In this document: in pieces, positions 8,239 through 17,619 of the stretch | Layout of the letters: each line of letters begins with the position of its first letter | Position numbering within the stretch: the first letter of the stretch is position 1 | Assembly (NCBI RefSeq): GCF_024586915.1 | Contig: NZ_JANBVS010000007.1 | Location: forward strand, 124,001 to 188,000 | Direction: 5' to 3' | Source: Bradyrhizobium sp. SRS-191 | Lineage (GTDB): Bacteria; Pseudomonadota; Alphaproteobacteria; Rhizobiales; Xanthobacteraceae | Length of the DNA: 64,000 nt | The notes under the pieces: model-generated | Database searches by the model: none | The model's input: the letters and a program-made list of their open reading frames with translations, nothing else | Told to the model about the DNA's origin: nothing | Made by a program: the position numbers and the translations under genes

Positions 8239-8943
8239 TCACACGCTCCGCGTCAGGCCGCCGTCGACGCGGATGTTCTGGCCGGTGATGTAGGCCGCGC
8301 CGTCGGAAGCGAGGAACGCGATGGTGGCGGCGATCTCCTCGGCCTTGCCGTAGCGGCCCATCGGCACGGTGCTGCGGCGCTCCTCGGTCGCCGGCAGGCT
8401 GTCGATCCAGCCCGGCAGCACGTTGTTCATTCTGACGTTATCGGCCGCATAGGTGTCGGTGAAGATCTTGGTGAACGACGCCAGCCCGGCGCGGAACACG
8501 GCCGAGGTCGGAAACATCGCCGACGGCTCGAACGTCCAGGCGGTCGAGATGTTGATGATCGCGCCACCCTTCTGCGCCTGCATGATCGGCGTGGCCAGGC
8601 GCGCCGGGCGAATTACGTTCAGCAGATAGGTGTCCAGTCCCGTGTGCCACTGCTCGTCGGTCAGCTCCAGGATCGGCGCGCGCGGGCCGTGGCCGGCGCT
8701 GTTGACCAGCACGTCGATGCGACCCCACCGGCTCATCGCGCCATCGACGAGGCGCCTGAGATCGTCGTTCGACTTGTTCGAGCCGGTGACGCCGAGGCCG
8801 CCGAGTTCGGCTGCCAGCGCTTCGCCCTTGCCTGAGGACGACAGGATCGCAATTTGGAAACCATCCGCGGCGAGACGGCGCGCGGCTGCCGCGCCCATGC
8901 CGCTGCCGCCCGCGGTGACCAATGCGACCTTTTGCGTTGCCAT
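8239..8943 (-). CDS. SDR family oxidoreductase with altered active site
   Basis: 234 residues, classical SDR length. The NAD(P)-binding glycine motif is present (TAGGSGMGAAAAR, residues 10-22), as are NSAG (81-84) and the catalytic-serine strand (IINIST, S133). The YxxxK motif is missing: the aligned segment reads SAVFRAGL, so the tyrosine position is S147 and the lysine position is R151. The C-terminal MNNVLPGWIDSLP and the G-x-N-x-x-V-D-G-G end are conserved, so the gene does not look decayed. It faces the ligase gene. Function unknown; it may bind nucleotide without normal hydride chemistry. Confidence 0.85.
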   Translation of the reverse strand: MATQKVALVTAGGSGMGAAAARRLAADGFQIAILSSSGKGEALAAELGGLGVTGSNKSNDDLRRLVDGAMSRWGRIDVLVNSAGHGPRAPILELTDEQWHTGLDTYLLNVIRPARLATPIMQAQKGGAIINISTAWTFEPSAMFPTSAVFRAGLASFTKIFTDTYAADNVRMNNVLPGWIDSLPATEERRSTVPMGRYGKAEEIAATIAFLASDGAAYITGQNIRVDGGLTRSV

Positions 8944-9233
8944 AGTGATGATCCTGCCCTGATGACCGACGCGAGGATGTAGCGCGGTTGCTCCTGTGGC
9001 GTCGAGGGCGTGATGCAGCCGTGGACCGCGCGGCGCGGGGGATCTCGCTGCTCGCCCCGATAGTTCCCGCGGCGGCTCGTCGCATTTTCGTGAGCGAGCC
9101 GCCGGCCGGTTTCACACAACCCCGCCTGCGGGAACCCGAGCCGGTCGAGCGGCATATCGATGTGCGCTGCATCGGAACACGTGGCGCCCGCGCAATCCTG
9201 CGCGTCACTGGACCGAAGGCGGAGCACGGAAAG

Positions 9234-10838
9234 ATGTCAGAGCACAAGCCGCAGCGCGATCGGGCGGTCGTCGACAGCGGCGACGCGTCCGACCTGTCGT
9301 CGGACCGGCACGACATCTTCTTCGCCGCGGTCGAGACCACGCGGATGCCGATGATCGTCACCGATCCGCGCCGGAACGACAATCCGATCCTGTTCGCCAA
9401 TCGCGCCTTCCTGGAGATGACCGGCTACACGCTGCCCGAGATCGTCGGCTCCAATTGCCGCTTCCTGCAGGGCCCGGACACCGACCGCGACACCATCGAC
9501 GCGGTGCGCACCGCGATCGCCAGCCGCCAGGACATCGCGGTCGAGATCCTGAACTACCGCAAGAACGGCGCGGCGTTCTGGAATGCGCTGTTCATCAGCC
9601 CCGTCTACAACCGCGACGGCGAGCTCGTCTATTTCTTCGGCTCGCAGCTCGACGTCTCGCGCCGGCGCGACGCCGAAAGTGCGCTGGTGCAGTCGCAGAA
9701 GATGGAGGCGATCGGCCAGCTCACCGGCGGCATCGCGCACGACTTCAACAACATCCTGCAGGTGATCATCGGCTACACCGAGACCTTGCAGGGCGCCGTC
9801 AGCGAGCTCGCCCCCCGGCATCGCCGCGCCGTCGACAACATCCGCTCCGCAGCCAACCGCGCCGCGACCCTGACGCAGCAATTGCTGTCGTTCGCGCGCA
9901 AGCAGCGGCTCGACAGCCGGCCGATCAACCTCAACAACATGATCGAGACCATGGTGCAGATGGCGCGGCATACGCTCGGCGAGAGCGTGCGCATCGTTGT
10001 CAAGCCGCAGCCGGGGCTTTGGAACAGCCGCGTCGACCAGACCCAGGCGGAGGTCGCGCTGCTCAATCTGTTCGTCAACGCGCGCGATGCCATGCCGCAT
10101 GGCGGCACGCTGACCATCCGCACCGAGAACAAGGAGATCGCGGACGAGGACATCGTGCAGTTCGGCGTGCCCAAGGGCGGGCGTTACGTGGCGCTGAAAG
10201 TCTCGGACGACGGCGTCGGCATCCCGCACCACATCCTCGCCCGCGTCGCCGAGCCGTTCTTCACCACCAAGGAGGAGGGCAAGGGCACCGGCCTGGGGCT
10301 CGCGATGGTCTATGGCTTCACGCGGCAGTCCGGCGGCAGCACCTACATCTACAGCGAGCTCGGGCTCGGCACGACCGTGCAACTGCTGTTTCCGGCCACC
10401 GAGCAGGAGATCGCCACGCCGTCGGTGCGGCCGCAGATGGTGATGGACCGCACCGGCAGCGAGCGCATCCTCATCGTCGAGGACCGCGCCGAGGTCGCCG
10501 AGCTCGCGCGCTCGATCCTGGAGGATTTCGGCTATCGTACCGAAGTGGCCGCCAACGCGAACGCCGCGCTGGAATTGCTGGACTCCGAGATCCGCTTCGA
10601 TCTCATGTTCACCGATCTGGTCATGCCCGGCGGCATGAACGGCACGGTGCTGGCGCGCGAGGCGCGCAAGCGGCAGCCGAAGCTGAAGGTGCTGCTGACG
10701 ACAGGCTATTCCGATGCCGCGGTCGAGCGCGCCGACGCCAATATCGGCGAGTTCGAGATCATCAATAAGCCCTACCGCCGCACCGATCTGGTCCGCCGCG
10801 TCCGGCAACTGCTCGATGGCCCGACGGGCGTGACCTGA
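9234..10838 (+). CDS. LOV-domain hybrid sensor histidine kinase (blue-light receptor)
   Basis: 534 residues from the ATG at 9234 (GGAG upstream). Residues 25-140 form a PAS/LOV domain with [10 protein letters not shown]75 is the residue that forms the flavin-cysteinyl adduct, and [11 protein letters not shown] fits the flavin pocket. A histidine-kinase dimerisation domain follows with GGIAHDFNN (H169), then an HATPase domain ([35 protein letters not shown]). The C-terminal receiver domain starts near 405, with phosphoacceptor D461 in FTDLVMPGG and K512. It is soluble, with no membrane segment. It should be a light-switched kinase whose own receiver ends or relays the phosphoryl group. A CorA-like gene follows closely. 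Confidence 0.94.
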   Translation: MSEHKPQRDRAVVDSGDASDLSSDRHDIFFAAVETTRMPMIVTDPRRNDNPILFANRAFLEMTGYTLPEIVGSNCRFLQGPDTDRDTIDAVRTAIASRQDIAVEILNYRKNGAAFWNALFISPVYNRDGELVYFFGSQLDVSRRRDAESALVQSQKMEAIGQLTGGIAHDFNNILQVIIGYTETLQGAVSELAPRHRRAVDNIRSAANRAATLTQQLLSFARKQRLDSRPINLNNMIETMVQMARHTLGESVRIVVKPQPGLWNSRVDQTQAEVALLNLFVNARDAMPHGGTLTIRTENKEIADEDIVQFGVPKGGRYVALKVSDDGVGIPHHILARVAEPFFTTKEEGKGTGLGLAMVYGFTRQSGGSTYIYSELGLGTTVQLLFPATEQEIATPSVRPQMVMDRTGSERILIVEDRAEVAELARSILEDFGYRTEVAANANAALELLDSEIRFDLMFTDLVMPGGMNGTVLAREARKRQPKLKVLLTTGYSDAAVERADANIGEFEIINKPYRRTDLVRRVRQLLDGPTGVT

Positions 10839-10900
10839 TGCGCCGCTTGACCCAGCGAGTCCTCGCGTCGAAAGTCGGTCTTGCGAGCGGAGAACCAGGC

Positions 10901-11914
10901 ATGCGCCACGTCACGATTCAGCCGGCAGCCAATGTGCCTCGCGAGGCAGGCGTGGTCGCGGCCGGCGTCTACGCCAATGGCCATCGCGTCGCCGACATCG
11001 CCATCGAGGACGCCGGCGAGTGGAGCCGGCGGCCGGGCCATGTCGTGTGGATCGGGCTGCATGAGCCGGATGCGGCGCTGCTGCAGCGGATCGCCGATCA
11101 GTTCAACCTGCATGAGCTCGCGATCGAGGACGCCTCCAAGGCGCATCAGCAGCCGAAGGTGGAGCGCTATGGCGACGCGCTGTTCGTCGTCGCGCGGACC
11201 GCGCAGCTGGTCAAGGAGCACATCGTCTTCGGCGAGACCCACATCTTCGTCGGCCCGGGCTTCGTCGTCTCGGTGCGTCACGGCGCCTCGACCTCCTATG
11301 GCGCGGTGCGCGAGCGCTGCGAGAGCTGTCCGGGCTCGCTGGCCAAGGGCGAGGACTACATCCTCTATGCGATCCTCGATTTCATCGTCGACAACTACCG
11401 CCCGGTGACCGAGAGCATCATGGCGGAGGTCGAGACCCTGGAGGAGGTCGTGCTGCAGCGTCCGCTGGCGCGGCACGAGGTCGACCGGCTCTATCGTCTC
11501 AGGCGGGATCTCTTGCGGTTGCGCCGCGCCGTCGGCCCCGTGGTCGACGTCTGCAAGCGGCTGGAGCATGTCGACAATGTCGCGATCGACGCCGAGATGG
11601 CGCCGCTATTCCGCGACGTGCTCGATCACGCCAAGCGCGCCGAGGAGGATGCAGATTCCTTGCGCGAGATTCTCGCCTTTGTGTTCGAGGCCAGCATGAT
11701 GGCCGGCCAGGCGCAGCAGACCGACATCGCCCGCCGGCTGGCGGCGTGGGCGGCCATCCTTGCGGTGCCCACGGCGGTGGCGGGAATCTACGGCATGAAC
11801 TTCGAGCACATGCCGGAGCTGAAATGGCAATACGGCTACTACGCGGTGCTCGGCTTCATAGCAGTGGTGTGCAGCGTGCTGTACTGGCAGTTCCGGCGGC
11901 GCGGGTGGCTGTGA
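10901..11914 (+). CDS. CorA-like divalent cation transporter
   Basis: 337 residues from the ATG at 10901, which has GGAG at a good distance. An upstream ATG at 10838 overlaps the stop of the LOV kinase gene and is an alternative. A long soluble N-terminal domain is followed by two C-terminal membrane helices, the first ending in the family signature YGMNFEHMPEL. The protein ends with the basic tail FRRRGWL, as expected of CorA proteins. It moves Mg2+ (or Co2+, Ni2+, Zn2+ in relatives) across the inner membrane. The tight arrangement after the LOV kinase suggests co-transcription. Confidence 0.9.
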   Translation: MRHVTIQPAANVPREAGVVAAGVYANGHRVADIAIEDAGEWSRRPGHVVWIGLHEPDAALLQRIADQFNLHELAIEDASKAHQQPKVERYGDALFVVARTAQLVKEHIVFGETHIFVGPGFVVSVRHGASTSYGAVRERCESCPGSLAKGEDYILYAILDFIVDNYRPVTESIMAEVETLEEVVLQRPLARHEVDRLYRLRRDLLRLRRAVGPVVDVCKRLEHVDNVAIDAEMAPLFRDVLDHAKRAEEDADSLREILAFVFEASMMAGQAQQTDIARRLAAWAAILAVPTAVAGIYGMNFEHMPELKWQYGYYAVLGFIAVVCSVLYWQFRRRGWL

Positions 11915-11968
11915 GGTCAGTCAGCGATGCGCGATGAGTAAGTTCGCCTGTGGCGACAAAGCCGGTGC

Positions 11969-12124
11969 ACCCTCTCCCCTTGTGGGAGAGGGGGGCTTCG
12001 ATGCGAAGCATCGAAGGCGGGTGAGGGGTCTCCATCGGTACGGGCATTCGCGGAGAGAGACCCCTCACCCGGCATGCCCGAGCTTCGCTCGATCATGCCA
12101 CCCTCTCCCACAAGGGGAGAGGGT
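11969..12124. repeat. Large palindromic repeat
   Basis: Outer arms ACCCTCTCCCCTTGTGGGAG (11969) and CTCCCACAAGGGGAGAGGGT (ending 12124) are inverted copies. Between them are a small hairpin (CTTCGATGC and GCATCGAAG) and a GGGTGAGGGGTCTC / GAGACCCCTCACCC pair. Relatives sit at 44102-44283 and 53681-53836. It lies between convergent genes and may act as a bidirectional terminator. Confidence 0.8.
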
Positions 12125-12182
12125 ACACCGCCGCCGTGGCAAGAGATGCGATCGTTATCGGAAGCTGCAGATCAGCAAGAAA

Positions 12183-13802
12183 CTACCCCTTCGCGAACTG
12201 TCGGTAGTCCGGCTCCCGATGAAACCAGAACTCGTAGCCGCTCACCACCTTCTGCATCGCCACGTCGTGGATCGGCTGGTTCAGCGGCACCACCGGTACC
12301 TCGCGCATGCACAGCGCAATGAAATCCTTCACCGTGGCCTCGTACTCTGCCGCATCGGTCGTGAACCGTGCCTTCTCGATCAGGCCATCCATCTCCTTGC
12401 TCTGATAGGACGAGATGTTGAAGATCGAATTGCGGCCGTGGAAATTCCAATAGAAGTAGTATTCGGGATAATCGAGCCAGCCGGAGAACCGGTTCAGCGC
12501 CATCGGCAGCTCCTTCTTGTTCAAGGTCGTCCGCCAATTGGCGCCCGGAATCTTCTCGATCGCCGCCTTGATCCCGATCTTGGCGAGGTTCTCCTGGATC
12601 AGGATCGCGGTGGGCTCGCCGACGGTCGCCGTGCCCGCGTCGAGCGACAACGTCGTCTCGAGTCCCTCCAATCCGGCCTCCTTCATCAGCGCCTTCGCCT
12701 TGTCGAGATCGGTGACATAGGGGAACGGCTGCGGCCACACCGGCTTGCTCACCTCAGGCCCGCCGCCATACATCGGCACGGCGCGGCCGAAGAATGCGCT
12801 CGACTGGATCTGCTCATAGGGCATCGCCCAGGCGATCGCCTGGCGCAGCTTCACATTGTCGAACGGCGGCTTCGCCGTATTCAGCGCGACATACCACAGC
12901 GCGTTCGGGATCGGCACGCCCGTGACCTTGACCTTGCCCTCCTTGATCAACTGATCGAAGTCGCGCGGCGCGAAGCCGCTGGAGAGATCGGCATCGCCGC
13001 GCTCGAGCATCGCGCGCCGCGTGCCGGCCGAGGGGATGTCGCGCGCGATCACGCGCTTGATCCTGGGCAGCGGCCCGCACTTCCAATTGTCGAATCGGCT
13101 CAGGATCGTCTCGGTCCCGGGCTTCCAGCTCTCCACCTTGTAGGCGCCGCTGCCGGCCTCGTTGGCCTTCAGCCAGGTCAGCGCCCACGGATCCTCGGCG
13201 GTCGCGTTCTTCCTGGCGAGCTCCGAATTGATGACGAAGGGCACCACGACCGCGACGTTGAACAGCAGCATCTTGTCCTTGCGGAGGTAGTCGATGCGGA
13301 AGGTGTGGTCGTCGACCACGACGAACTGCTCCGGCTTCTCCAGCGAGCCCGCCGACATCTGGAAGGTCGGGAAGCCGCCGACCGAGACCGCGCGATCGAA
13401 CGACCACTTCACGTCCTTCGCGGTCACCGGCGTGCCGTCGTGGAAGGTCGCATCCTTGCGCAGCTTGAAGGTGCAGGACATCCCGTCGGCGGCGACCTCC
13501 CAGCTTTCCGCGAGCTCCGGCGCCAAGGTCGCGCGATCGTAGGATGCGGTGCCATCCGGCAGCGTCTTCGCCGCATAGCTGAGCAGCCGGTCGTAGCAGT
13601 TCCAGGCGAGCCCGTTCACGGTCTGGTTCGAGCCGACCCCCTGCATGTCGAGCGAGTTCGGCCCGAGCTCCTGCACCACCAGCAGCGTCTCGGCCCGGCC
13701 TTGCGCCAGCGCGACGCGCGGGCCGAGCGCATGGAGGCCGGCGGCGCCAAGGCCACCGAGCACGACGTGGCGGCGTGTCAAATCGAAATGCGAGCTGCTC
13801 AT
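12183..13802 (-). CDS. ABC transporter substrate-binding protein, peptide/nickel (SBP_bac_5) family
   Basis: 539 residues from the ATG at 13802, preceded by AGGGGGG. The N-terminus has a twin-arginine-like signal (LTRRHVVLGGLGAAGLHALG, cleavage after ALAQ), so it is exported to the periplasm. The body shows the family pattern (LAESWEVAADGMSCTFKLRK, FHDGTPVTAKDVKWSFDRAV, and KLRQAIAWAMPYEQI). It binds an oligopeptide or similar solute for an ABC importer, but no permease or ATPase gene is adjacent, so it is either an orphan or its partners lie elsewhere. The upstream neighbour on the same strand is a PLP-fold gene. Confidence 0.92.
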   Translation of the reverse strand: MSSSHFDLTRRHVVLGGLGAAGLHALGPRVALAQGRAETLLVVQELGPNSLDMQGVGSNQTVNGLAWNCYDRLLSYAAKTLPDGTASYDRATLAPELAESWEVAADGMSCTFKLRKDATFHDGTPVTAKDVKWSFDRAVSVGGFPTFQMSAGSLEKPEQFVVVDDHTFRIDYLRKDKMLLFNVAVVVPFVINSELARKNATAEDPWALTWLKANEAGSGAYKVESWKPGTETILSRFDNWKCGPLPRIKRVIARDIPSAGTRRAMLERGDADLSSGFAPRDFDQLIKEGKVKVTGVPIPNALWYVALNTAKPPFDNVKLRQAIAWAMPYEQIQSSAFFGRAVPMYGGGPEVSKPVWPQPFPYVTDLDKAKALMKEAGLEGLETTLSLDAGTATVGEPTAILIQENLAKIGIKAAIEKIPGANWRTTLNKKELPMALNRFSGWLDYPEYYFYWNFHGRNSIFNISSYQSKEMDGLIEKARFTTDAAEYEATVKDFIALCMREVPVVPLNQPIHDVAMQKVVSGYEFWFHREPDYRQFAKG

Positions 13803-13867
13803 CGGGCCCCCCTGCGGTGCGATACGGTTGCAGTCGAGGAGGCAAGGCGCGTGCCATGGCATAACGG

Positions 13868-15166
13868 TCACGCCGCGGCGGATCGTCCCTGATGTGCGCA
13901 CCACCAGCCGGCGATCGCGTCGGCCAGCTCATCCCACATCGCGGTGGGCAGATCGGGCACCGCCACGCGGACGCTGTAGCGGTCGGTGGTGGCGTCGTGA
14001 AACCATTCGGTCGCGGCGAAGTCGAAGCCGAAGCTGCCGGCGTGACGGATCGGCAGTCCGGCGCGCCTGAGGTCGTCGCTCATCGCGGCCGCGGCCTGCC
14101 GCGCCGTCGCTTCATCGAGCGGCGTGCGGCTCGCCAGCGTGACATAGAGACCATGCGCGAAGTCCAGTTCGGCGGTGAGGCCGCGCAGCGTCGTGGCAAA
14201 CCGCCGCCGCGCGCGACGGCTGTTGCGCAGGATCGCAGCGATGCGCCGCGCCGTGAGTTCGCGATAGCCCGGCGCGCCCACGTAAGGCGGGAAATGCGCC
14301 GGCAGTGCCGCGCCGCCGAGCAGCCTGACCGCGTTGCGCGTCTCCTCCGGCAAGGCGGCAAGCGCAACGCGGCGGGCCGTGCGCGTGGCCGTCCAATCCA
14401 TGAAGGCGACCGAGCCGAGCCGGCCATATTCCGCCCCGAGCGAATCGAGTTTGGTGTGGCTGCGCAGCATCACGACCGGCACGCCGGAGCGACGCGCCCA
14501 GGCGAGCACGCGGCGGATGCGGCCCGAGCCGCTCGCAAAGCAGGTCGTGTCGAAGATCACGAGATCGATGGCTGGACGCGCACAGCGCAGGACGGCTTCG
14601 AAGCGCGCCGCCGTCGCGCTGGAATCGAGCAGCAGCAGCCGCGGCTGGGATGAGCGCCGTGCGAGCGCGTCGGCGAGATCGCGCGACGGCGTCACCGGGT
14701 GCAGATGCCGCGCATGCGCCGCGATCAGCTCCTGGGTTTCGCCATAGGAGCCCGGCAGCATCGTGAGCTCGGCCTCGCCGAGCACCGGCCGTACGGCGAG
14801 CAGCAGCGCGGCGATCGCCGCCATGCCGGAGATCGTATAGAGGGTGTCGCTGATCTCCTCGCCGACCGCATAGAACGAGGGCCCGCGGACGTCGAGATCG
14901 GCGCGCTGATAGTCGTAGGCGAACGCGAACGGACCGGCGCGGTGATTGTCTGCGTCGGCCCAGGCCGTCTCGGTCGCGGTCCAGTCGTTCAGCGCGTGCT
15001 CGGCCTTCAACGCGGCGGTGAGCTGAAACTTCTGCCTGACGACCTCTCCGACCGTGCGGGGCACCGGCAGCGCGTGCGGCCGCCGCAGGCAGCCGTTCAG
15101 GAGCTTGAGCTCCTGTTGCTTGCGGGCGAAATAGGCGTCGATCGTCTCCATCACCGGGCTCGTCAT
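13868..15166 (-). CDS. Uncharacterised PLP-dependent enzyme-like protein (fold type I, Cys/Met-metabolism-like)
   Basis: 432 residues from the ATG at 15166; the ribosome-binding site is weak. The sequence follows the cystathionine-synthase/lyase-like pattern only loosely: a TLYTISGMAAIAALLLAV segment near 109-126, a cofactor-ring aspartate in VIFDTTCFASGSG (D206), and a candidate cofactor lysine K239 in SHTKLDSLGAEYGRLGS. The C-terminal half (residues 250-432) is not familiar. It could be an enzyme acting on an amino acid or a biosynthetic transferase. Next to it downstream is a peptide-type binding protein, which may supply a substrate. Function not assigned. Confidence 0.65.
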   Translation of the reverse strand: MTSPVMETIDAYFARKQQELKLLNGCLRRPHALPVPRTVGEVVRQKFQLTAALKAEHALNDWTATETAWADADNHRAGPFAFAYDYQRADLDVRGPSFYAVGEEISDTLYTISGMAAIAALLLAVRPVLGEAELTMLPGSYGETQELIAAHARHLHPVTPSRDLADALARRSSQPRLLLLDSSATAARFEAVLRCARPAIDLVIFDTTCFASGSGRIRRVLAWARRSGVPVVMLRSHTKLDSLGAEYGRLGSVAFMDWTATRTARRVALAALPEETRNAVRLLGGAALPAHFPPYVGAPGYRELTARRIAAILRNSRRARRRFATTLRGLTAELDFAHGLYVTLASRTPLDEATARQAAAAMSDDLRRAGLPIRHAGSFGFDFAATEWFHDATTDRYSVRVAVPDLPTAMWDELADAIAGWWCAHQGRSAAA

Positions 15167-15271
15167 CGATGCGGGTCGTAGGCAAACGCGCCGATGGCAT
15201 GTTGGGTCCAAATCTGAGGAGCGGTACGCGCCTGCGAAGTGCGCTAGGGTAGGGAGACCAAGGAGGATGCG

Positions 15272-16000
15272 ATGACCAGCGAACTCGAAGGCAAGGTGGC
15301 GGCCGTCACCGGCGCGGCGTCCGGCATCGGGCTCGCCAGCAGCGAGGCGATGCTGGCGGCCGGCGCGCGCGTCGTGATGATCGATCGCGACGCGGTGGCC
15401 CTGGGACGCCTGCGCGAGCGTCACGGCGAGGTGGTGATCCCCGTGGTCATCGACCTGCTCGATGCGACGGACTGCGCCACCCTGCTGCCGCGCGTCCTCG
15501 ACGCGGCCGGCCGGCTCGACATTTTCCACGCCAACGCCGGCAGCTATCTCGGCGGCGACCTCGTCGACGCCAGGACAGACGCGATCGACCGCATGCTGAA
15601 CCTCAACATCAACGTCGTCATGAAGAACGTCCGCGACGTGCTTCCCCACATGATCGAGCGCGGCTCCGGCGACATCATCGTCACCAGCTCGCTGGCCGCG
15701 CATTACCCGACGCCCTGGGAGCCGGTCTACGCCTCCTCGAAATGGGCGATCGACTGCTTCGTCCAGACCACGCGCCGCCAGGTCTTCAAGCACGGCATCC
15801 GCATCGGCGCGATCTCGCCGGGCCCGGTGGTGACTGCGCTGATCGCCGACTGGCCGGCCGAGAAGCTGAAGGAAGCGCGCGAGGCCGGCAGCCTGCTGGA
15901 GCCGTCGGAGGTCGCCAATGTGATCCTGTTCATACTGACGCGCCCGCGCGGCATGACCATCCGCGACGTCGTGATGCTGCCGACGAATTTTGATTTGTAG
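15272..16000 (+). CDS. SDR oxidoreductase, ribitol 2-dehydrogenase-like
   Basis: 242 residues with AGGAGG ten bases before the ATG. It has the classical SDR features: TGAASGIG near the N-terminus, NAGSYLGGDL, a catalytic serine in VTSSLAAH and YASSK. The C-terminal part (SPGPVVTALIADWP, SEVANVILFILTRPRGMTIRDVVMLP) resembles ribitol dehydrogenases more than fatty-acid reductases. That enzyme oxidises ribitol to D-ribulose. The polyol operon 26 kb downstream encodes a D-ribulokinase-like protein that could take such a product. The assignment is by family memory and is moderate. Confidence 0.85.
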   Translation: MTSELEGKVAAVTGAASGIGLASSEAMLAAGARVVMIDRDAVALGRLRERHGEVVIPVVIDLLDATDCATLLPRVLDAAGRLDIFHANAGSYLGGDLVDARTDAIDRMLNLNINVVMKNVRDVLPHMIERGSGDIIVTSSLAAHYPTPWEPVYASSKWAIDCFVQTTRRQVFKHGIRIGAISPGPVVTALIADWPAEKLKEAREAGSLLEPSEVANVILFILTRPRGMTIRDVVMLPTNFDL

Positions 16001-16133
16001 GCCGCCGAGTCCGTCGCCGACATGAGCCGTCCCGACATGCGCAGCGGCGGACAACCGTGCGAGCCGCCGGCGCCATCAGGCGGTGTCTCAGGGGCATTCA
16101 TCCGCAAAATATGACGGTCGCTGGAGGGCAGGC

Positions 16134-16508
16134 TTGGACGCTGATCAAGTCTTCGCAGCTATTCCCACCGTGAACAATCTCTCGGTCGCCATTGTGATCG
16201 GCTGCGTCGTTCCCACGTACTTTCTCCGCCTCGATCAAGGACCATCCAGATGGATCCTGGCGCTCGCCATCGTGAGCGGATTGTCGACCTTGGTGCTTAC
16301 GCTTGCGGGGGCATCGATCAGCGTTGCCCGCTATCCGTTCTTGCCGCTCTACTTCGTTCTCGTGTTTTCACCGCTCAATCTCGTGCTCATCGCGATGTTG
16401 GCCTGTATTCGGCGGCTGAATCGCGTCGTCGTCTGGAGCACGGTGGTCTTGGCTTGCGCCGTCATCGACTGGGCAGGGATATCTCTACTCGTTCTGGCTC
16501 TCACGTGA
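16134..16508 (+). CDS. Small membrane protein of unknown function
   Basis: 124 residues from a TTG at 16134 with GGAGGG five bases ahead; a GTG at 16083 would add 17 residues but has no ribosome-binding site. Four hydrophobic segments are visible (LSVAIVIGCVVPTYFL, ILALAIVSGLSTLVLTL, FLPLYFVLVFSPLNLVLIAM, VVLACAVIDWAGISLLVLAL), so it is an inner-membrane protein. No charged catalytic motif. Its 3' end overlaps the convergent gene by 24 bases. I do not recognise it. Confidence 0.6.
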   Translation: MDADQVFAAIPTVNNLSVAIVIGCVVPTYFLRLDQGPSRWILALAIVSGLSTLVLTLAGASISVARYPFLPLYFVLVFSPLNLVLIAMLACIRRLNRVVVWSTVVLACAVIDWAGISLLVLALT

Positions 16509-16865
16509 GGCACCTGCCTCGTCGGCGTCGAACGCCTTGTCCTGATCCGCGTCGGCCTTCTCCGGACCTGGCGCGGTACGGAACGCCTCACGCGGCGCCA
16601 CTACCCGATTGTTCAGGCCCATGACCTCCGCCGCGCGCTCCAGGTCCCGCCAGAAGCCGCCGCCGGGCGAGGTGAGATGGCCGAGCTCCATCAGCGTGTC
16701 GAGCGCCAGCTCGAGCTCGTTATGCTCGAGATACTCCGCAAAGTCCTCGTACAGCTTGGCGCAGGCCTGCACATGCCGGAGCGGAGGCGACGGGAGCGTC
16801 GCCTGAGCTCGGCCGAGCAGGGCCCTCACCATCGTCCATCGCGCTGCCAGCTCCGGGCTCACCAT
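16485..16865 (-). CDS. Hypothetical helical protein
   Basis: 126 residues from the ATG at 16865. Two-thirds of the sequence is predicted helical (CAKLYEDFAEYLEHNELELA, DTLMELGHLTSPGGGFWRDL), with an acidic, probably disordered C-terminal tail. The frame stays open upstream to 17075 but would then overlap the next gene, so the shorter form is more likely. It lies 65 bases downstream of the gene at 16931-17506 on the same strand. No family recognised; no signal peptide. Confidence 0.6.
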   Translation of the reverse strand: MVSPELAARWTMVRALLGRAQATLPSPPLRHVQACAKLYEDFAEYLEHNELELALDTLMELGHLTSPGGGFWRDLERAAEVMGLNNRVVAPREAFRTAPGPEKADADQDKAFDADEAGASRESQNE

Positions 16866-16930
16866 CTCATCGCTCCCGATGCCGGTACGGTCCACGATCG
16901 AAACATCGGAGTCAACAATCCCCACGCAGA

Positions 16931-17506
16931 TCACGTTTTCCGGCCGCGCCTGGACCCACGTTGCTCCGCAATCTGCCTGATGGCGCCGAGCATGCGCCGC
17001 CGGATGAGACCGCTCACCGGCCGGATCACGAGCCAATAGGGCAGAAACATCAGGTACGACGCCCGGTCGGGACAATGCACGCGCGTCTCGGTGACGAGCC
17101 GCGTGATCTCGCCCTCGGGCTCGGCCATGAAGCCGAGCACGAGCTTCGGGGTGCGCGGCGCGCTGAAGGTGATGAACGCGTCCGGCCCGGCGATCCTCAC
17201 GAGCCCGAAATCGTTGCGCCAGAACTGCCCGATCAGCCCGCCCGCGATCGCCCGGTCGCCGTCGCGGCCGAGCGGCGCAAAACTCTTCAGGCTGAACGGC
17301 CGTGGCGACGCATGCCGCGACGGCGCCAGCGCATGCATCAGCCGCGCCGGCATCTGCCGCAGAGCCATCGCGGTCTCGGAGAAGCGGTCACGTGGCGGCT
17401 CCCACGCCTGAATGAGGTCGAGCAATTCGCCAGGCGGACAGCGCACGCGCGTCTCGTGCCGCTCGGAGAACTGATAGCTCGGCAGGAGGCGGTCGAGCAG
17501 GGGCAT
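16931..17506 (-). CDS. Uncharacterised cytoplasmic protein
   Basis: 191 residues from the ATG at 17506. It begins MPLLDRLLPSYQFSERHE and ends in a basic tail (RRRMLGAIRQIAEQRGSRRG). The middle alternates hydrophobic strands and glycine turns (FGLVRIAGPDAFITFSAP, KLVLGFMAEPEGEITRLVTE), which resembles a START/SRPBCC-like beta sheet, and a conserved-looking FLPYWLVIRPVSGLIRR near the end. The fold guess is weak. The gene is divergent from the membrane protein that follows. Confidence 0.65.
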   Translation of the reverse strand: MPLLDRLLPSYQFSERHETRVRCPPGELLDLIQAWEPPRDRFSETAMALRQMPARLMHALAPSRHASPRPFSLKSFAPLGRDGDRAIAGGLIGQFWRNDFGLVRIAGPDAFITFSAPRTPKLVLGFMAEPEGEITRLVTETRVHCPDRASYLMFLPYWLVIRPVSGLIRRRMLGAIRQIAEQRGSRRGRKT

Positions 17507-17619
17507 CGGAGTATTCCAAGATGCTGCGGTTGAACCTATCTTGGCATGGTTTCTCGTTCGCGACGATGACCAAGAGCGTCTCCGTTCGAACAGGCCATGC
17601 GCAGCGTGTGGGGTCTTCG

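Noticed and set aside
11934..13892. 652-codon open frame on the plus strand opposite the solute-binding protein gene
   Set aside because: High-GC shadow frame rich in Arg, His and Leu, with no domain; the minus-strand gene has a signal peptide and family motifs.
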